From: UBA2883 sp050873965
Lineage (GTDB): Bacteria > Cyanobacteriota > Vampirovibrionia > Gastranaerophilales > Gastranaerophilaceae
Assembly: GCA_050873965.1 (NCBI GenBank)
Contig: JBNMJS010000089.1
Location: 1 to 6,733, forward strand
Direction of reading: 5' to 3'
Length of the DNA: 6,733 nucleotides
The first letter of the stretch is position 1, and every line of letters begins with the position of its first letter. The translations under genes and the position numbers were made by a program. The notes under the pieces were generated by a model. It did not search any database and was not told the origin of the DNA. It saw only the letters and a program-made list of their open reading frames with translations. Positions 6,158 through 6,733 of the stretch are shown here, piece by piece.

Positions 6158-6188
6158 ACATCGGTTTCAACTTGAACCGATGTTTTTT
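6158..6188 (+). terminator. Rho-independent terminator of the HU gene
   Basis: ACATCGGTT (6158-6166) pairs perfectly with AACCGATGT (6175-6183) around an 8-nt loop and is followed at once by a run of six T (6183-6188). It starts 28 bp after the HU stop codon. Confidence 0.93.
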
Positions 6189-6241
6189 ATTTGTTATTTT
6201 CATTTTCTGCTTGAATTATTTTATTAATAACAAAAAGATAC

Positions 6242-6257
6242 TTCGGCTAAAGCCTAA
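6242..6257. repeat. Short palindrome TTCGGCTAAAGCCTAA
   Basis: GGCT and AGCC pair around AA, and flanking TT/AA pairs lie beyond one C/T mismatch. This is the first of a cluster of four palindromic units in the gene-free stretch 6190-6468. Similar TTCGGCTAAAGCC strings are, from memory, common as dispersed intergenic repeats. Confidence 0.45.
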
Positions 6258-6270
6258 ATATATTTTTATT

Positions 6271-6292
6271 GGTGCATTCCATGCACCCTACA
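6271..6292. repeat. Palindrome GGTGCAT-TCC-ATGCACC followed by CTACA
   Basis: Perfect 7-bp arms have a 3-nt centre and are followed by CTACA (6288-6292). The same CTACA follows the different palindrome at 6397-6413. This suggests one dispersed-repeat class with a conserved flank and interchangeable stems. It resembles GTAGGGTGC-type intergenic repeats known from many bacteria. Confidence 0.55.
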
Positions 6293-6309
6293 ATTTTAAC
6301 CCAACTGCC

Positions 6310-6361
6310 ATGCTGAACTCGTTTCAGCATCTCTTCTTAGACCTTGAAACAAGTTCAAGGT
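6310..6361. repeat. REP/BIME-like two-hairpin element
   Basis: Hairpin one is ATGCTGAA (6310-6317), loop CTCGT, TTCAGCAT (6323-6330). Hairpin two is ACCTTGAA (6341-6348), loop ACAAG, TTCAAGGT (6354-6361). A 10-bp spacer separates them. The reverse complement of hairpin two shares the TGAACTYGTTTCA core with hairpin one. So the element is two copies of one unit in opposite orientation, and the outer four stem pairs differ but stay paired. The GCTGAACTCGTTTCAGCAT form is familiar as a dispersed repeat that yields spurious protein fragments such as LNSFQHL. Confidence 0.7.
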
Positions 6362-6396
6362 AACAATTCAGAATAAATAACTAACATATATCTTTT

Positions 6397-6418
6397 GTCA
6401 GGCAAAGTCTGACCTACA
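6397..6418. repeat. Palindrome GTCAGGC-AAA-GTCTGAC followed by CTACA
   Basis: Seven pairs, one of them G-T, surround AAA, with CTACA at 6414-6418. It is the last unit of the cluster. Between it and the barrel gene's stop lie only AT-only inverted repeats, at 6433-6446 and 6449-6467; these could be weak terminators for the minus-strand gene. There is no other gene, promoter or RNA that I can support in 6190-6468. Confidence 0.5.
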
Positions 6419-6468
6419 TTTGTTTTTTATTTAAAAAATATTTTTTCTAAATTTTTCTTAAAAATTTT

Positions 6469-6733
6469 CTACTTGCCCAATGCCCATTTGAATCCAAATG
6501 ACAACATTACGCCATTACGACCGCCATTTCTTATCATTGCTTGTCCATAACCAGTGAAACGTTCGCCCCATTTTCGTTGTATACCTATTCCATATTCTAC
6601 GTATGGATCTATGCTCATATCTGGGATTGTTACGTCTTGCATTGAAAAATGTGTCTTATCTATTATATTCCATCTCATATTTACGCCCAAGTATGGTTGC
6701 CAACCTTTTGGTAAATTAAAGATAAACTTCAAG
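6469..6733 (-). CDS. Autotransporter-type outer-membrane beta-barrel protein, C-terminal 87 residues only
   Basis: The frame is open to the right edge with no convincing start (the only early candidate is a TTG at the edge), so this is the 3' end of a longer gene. The visible part has alternating hydrophobic and polar strands: WQPYLGVNMRWNI (11-23), IDPYVEYGIGIQRKWG (41-56), FTGYGQAMIRNGGRNG (59-74) and VMLSFGFKWALGK at the terminus. The PYVEYG...GGRNG pattern and an aromatic-rich last strand ending close to the C-terminus are typical of the 12-strand autotransporter (type Va secretion) barrel, whose last strand is recognised by the BAM machinery. The passenger domain would lie outside the window. 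It implies a Gram-negative outer membrane. It is convergent with HU across the palindrome cluster. Confidence 0.8.
   Translation of the reverse strand, partial: LKFIFNLPKGWQPYLGVNMRWNIIDKTHFSMQDVTIPDMSIDPYVEYGIGIQRKWGERFTGYGQAMIRNGGRNGVMLSFGFKWALGK

Noticed and set aside
6172..6363. 63-residue plus-strand open frame ending in a NSFQHLFLDLETSSR-like string
   Set aside because: It begins inside the HU terminator hairpin and runs through the palindrome cluster. The NSFQHL string is the typical false translation of a dispersed repeat, and there is no ribosome binding site.
6242..6418. CRISPR array
   Set aside because: The units are different palindromes at irregular spacing, not identical direct repeats with unique spacers, and there are no cas genes.

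Overview
The window is AT-rich, compact and bacterial, and uses the standard code. It has Gram-negative envelope traits: an autotransporter-type beta-barrel end and an MsbA-type exporter. The 542-residue protein, with its MGMAASQARYLALSARK start and coiled-coil C-terminus, resembles proteins I associate with gut Candidatus Gastranaerophilales (Vampirovibrionia/Melainabacteria, non-photosynthetic relatives of Cyanobacteria). This placement rests on remembered family resemblance and not on a search. An AT-rich gut alphaproteobacterium is the main alternative.

Layout. Positions 1-985 (minus strand) hold two tandem, probably paralogous secreted proteins. The first is cut by the left edge and was found by direct translation. 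The second has a signal peptide and a C-terminal membrane anchor. A 138-bp divergent region dense in palindromes separates them from a 69-residue XRE-type repressor on the plus strand (1124-1333), which looks self-regulating. A perfect bidirectional terminator (1356-1385) lies between the repressor and a small 83-residue minus-strand gene with a very strong ribosome binding site. Next come a minus-strand terminator (about 1796-1834), the 542-residue protein (1867-3495) and a 250-bp leader with several perfect palindromes. An MsbA-like ABC exporter follows; its start is best placed at 5569, because a promoter lies inside the longer open frame.

Divergent from the exporter is a canonical HU gene (5852-6130) with two stacked sigma70-type promoter candidates, a good ribosome binding site and a textbook terminator. 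After HU, 6190-6468 has no gene but holds a cluster of short palindromes of dispersed-repeat type, including a two-hairpin REP/BIME-like element. The window ends inside the C-terminus of an autotransporter-type outer-membrane beta-barrel (minus strand).

The genes do not form one pathway. HU and the exporter look like housekeeping genes. The repressor with the two secreted paralogs looks like a small accessory regulatory module. The 542- and 83-residue proteins look lineage-specific. I see no CRISPR array, tRNA, rRNA, transposase or integrase. The least explained parts are the 542-residue protein family, the repressor-operator module with its secreted paralogs, and the palindrome cluster downstream of HU.
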